This document shows positions 63,529 through 64,000 of a stretch of 64,000 nt of DNA, one piece after another (the stretch's first letter is position 1; every line of letters begins with the position of its first letter). Under the pieces are notes generated by a model, which searched no databases, was not told the DNA's origin, and saw nothing but the letters and a program-made list of their open reading frames with translations. The DNA lies in contig NZ_JAAIKA010000001.1 of NCBI RefSeq assembly GCF_011752015.1, forward strand, positions 248,001 to 312,000, read 5' to 3'. A program made the position numbers and the translations under genes. The stretch comes from Canibacter zhoujuaniae (GTDB taxonomy: Bacteria; Actinomycetota; Actinomycetes; Actinomycetales; Microbacteriaceae).

Positions 63529-64000
63529 TGCGCATGTATCGTGGCACCAGGCATGTGCTTTTGGGCTTTACACCGCAGGAGGTTGAGGCACTAACGAGCT
63601 TGACCACGCAGCTTGAGCTGCTGCTCGATCACTACTTAAATTCCCCCAGCGACCCGGATCCATTTTTTGCAAAATACGCTCTCGGCGGCAATGAGGAACC
63701 GCCGGAGGATCCCGCCCTGCTCCGACTATTTCCTGATGTCAGCACCTCCGATGCTGCTTTAGCCAGTAGCTTTCGCCAGCAGACAGAGCGCAGCCTTGTA
63801 ACTCAGTTGGCGCAAGTGTCACACGAGGTGCAGCAGCAACTAACCGCTGCACAGCTCAGCGACAGTGCGCTTGCAGATCGCTTCCCCACTATCAGTGCTG
63901 ACACTCTTGAACTCCAGTGCAGCAGCGACTTTGAAAAACCGACCGTGCGAGTCGATCCTGCGCTTTTAGATCTGGTCAATATGCCGCCGGAGCTAAGAGA
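63528..64000 (+). CDS. DUF2017 family protein, cut by the window edge
   Basis: From the GTG at 63528 (AGGAGC 7 bases upstream, overlapping the clpS stop) the frame stays open to the window end. It encodes RMYRGTRHVLLGFTPQEVE, then an acidic-rich PDPFFAKYALGGNEEPPEDPALLRLFPD, matching DUF2017, the usual neighbour of clpS in actinobacteria. 157 codons are visible. Function unknown, perhaps related to protein quality control from its position. Confidence 0.88.
   Translation, partial: MRMYRGTRHVLLGFTPQEVEALTSLTTQLELLLDHYLNSPSDPDPFFAKYALGGNEEPPEDPALLRLFPDVSTSDAALASSFRQQTERSLVTQLAQVSHEVQQQLTAAQLSDSALADRFPTISADTLELQCSSDFEKPTVRVDPALLDLVNMPPELR

Overview
The window is chromosomal DNA of an actinobacterium, most likely a Microbacteriaceae-type organism of moderate GC (roughly low-to-mid 50s percent by eye). 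This rests on mycothiol ligase MshC, the diheme QcrC / three-helix QcrA / QcrB supercomplex genes, CtaF (actinobacterial oxidase subunit IV), a fused PafBC regulator, the actinobacterial DUF2017, DUF3043 and DUF3099 proteins, and many start codons that sit 6-9 bases after a -10 box, which is typical of leaderless actinobacterial mRNAs.

Layout. 1-3.0 kb: transketolase (cut by the left edge) divergent from heme O synthase ctaB. 3.0-15.7 kb: accessory stretch with a cell-surface acyltransferase, a complete type I restriction-modification operon (hsdM-hsdS-hsdR), an unknown four-helix membrane protein, an exonuclease-TerB-BRCT protein, a medium-chain reductase and an Abi_2/AbiF-type HEPN protein. 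The abi gene is preceded by a 71-base region that folds into three stacked helices next to its ribosome binding site, a strong candidate for an RNA antitoxin. 15.8-24 kb: ctaA, then the iron-sulfur cluster operon sufB-sufD-Rieske ferredoxin-sufC-DUF59 (with a DtxR/IdeR-like iron box upstream), an ABC-F ATPase, SURF1 and small conserved proteins. 24-31.4 kb: fabG, serB, ABC ATPase, ribosomal protein L31 type B, exonuclease, hydrolase, rRNA/tRNA methyltransferase, PAP2 phosphatase, trpD.

31.5-41.7 kb: the respiratory locus. ctaE-qcrCAB runs forward and ctaC-ctaD-ctaF-GNAT runs in reverse. The convergent gap between them holds a decayed prophage remnant: an HNH endonuclease pseudogene, an N-terminally truncated ArpU-like phage regulator and, between them, an intact two-gene unit made of a two-TM GAF-like protein and a Panacea (DUF4065) antitoxin-domain protein. 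The start of that unit lies inside a perfect 17-bp inverted repeat. 41.8-49.6 kb: erpA-type scaffold, DUF3043, pyrD, nrdR, hisD, a class I methyltransferase, an atypical SDR and lnt. 49.6-59.9 kb: Ski2-type helicase, tatC, fused pafBC, trmI, HAD phosphatase, mshC, uppP and an M20 peptidase. The Pup-proteasome genes usually found between trmI and pafB are absent here. 60-64 kb: tRNA-Leu(GAG), an MFS transporter, leuB, a DedA protein, clpS and a DUF2017 protein cut by the right edge.

Functionally, ctaA, ctaB, SURF1, ctaC/D/E/F and qcrABC together build the bc1-aa3 terminal respiratory chain and its hemes, and the Suf operon supplies the clusters used by QcrA and others. The most promising material for new biology is the AbiF-type locus with its structured leader, and the Panacea/GAF-membrane pair in the prophage remnant.
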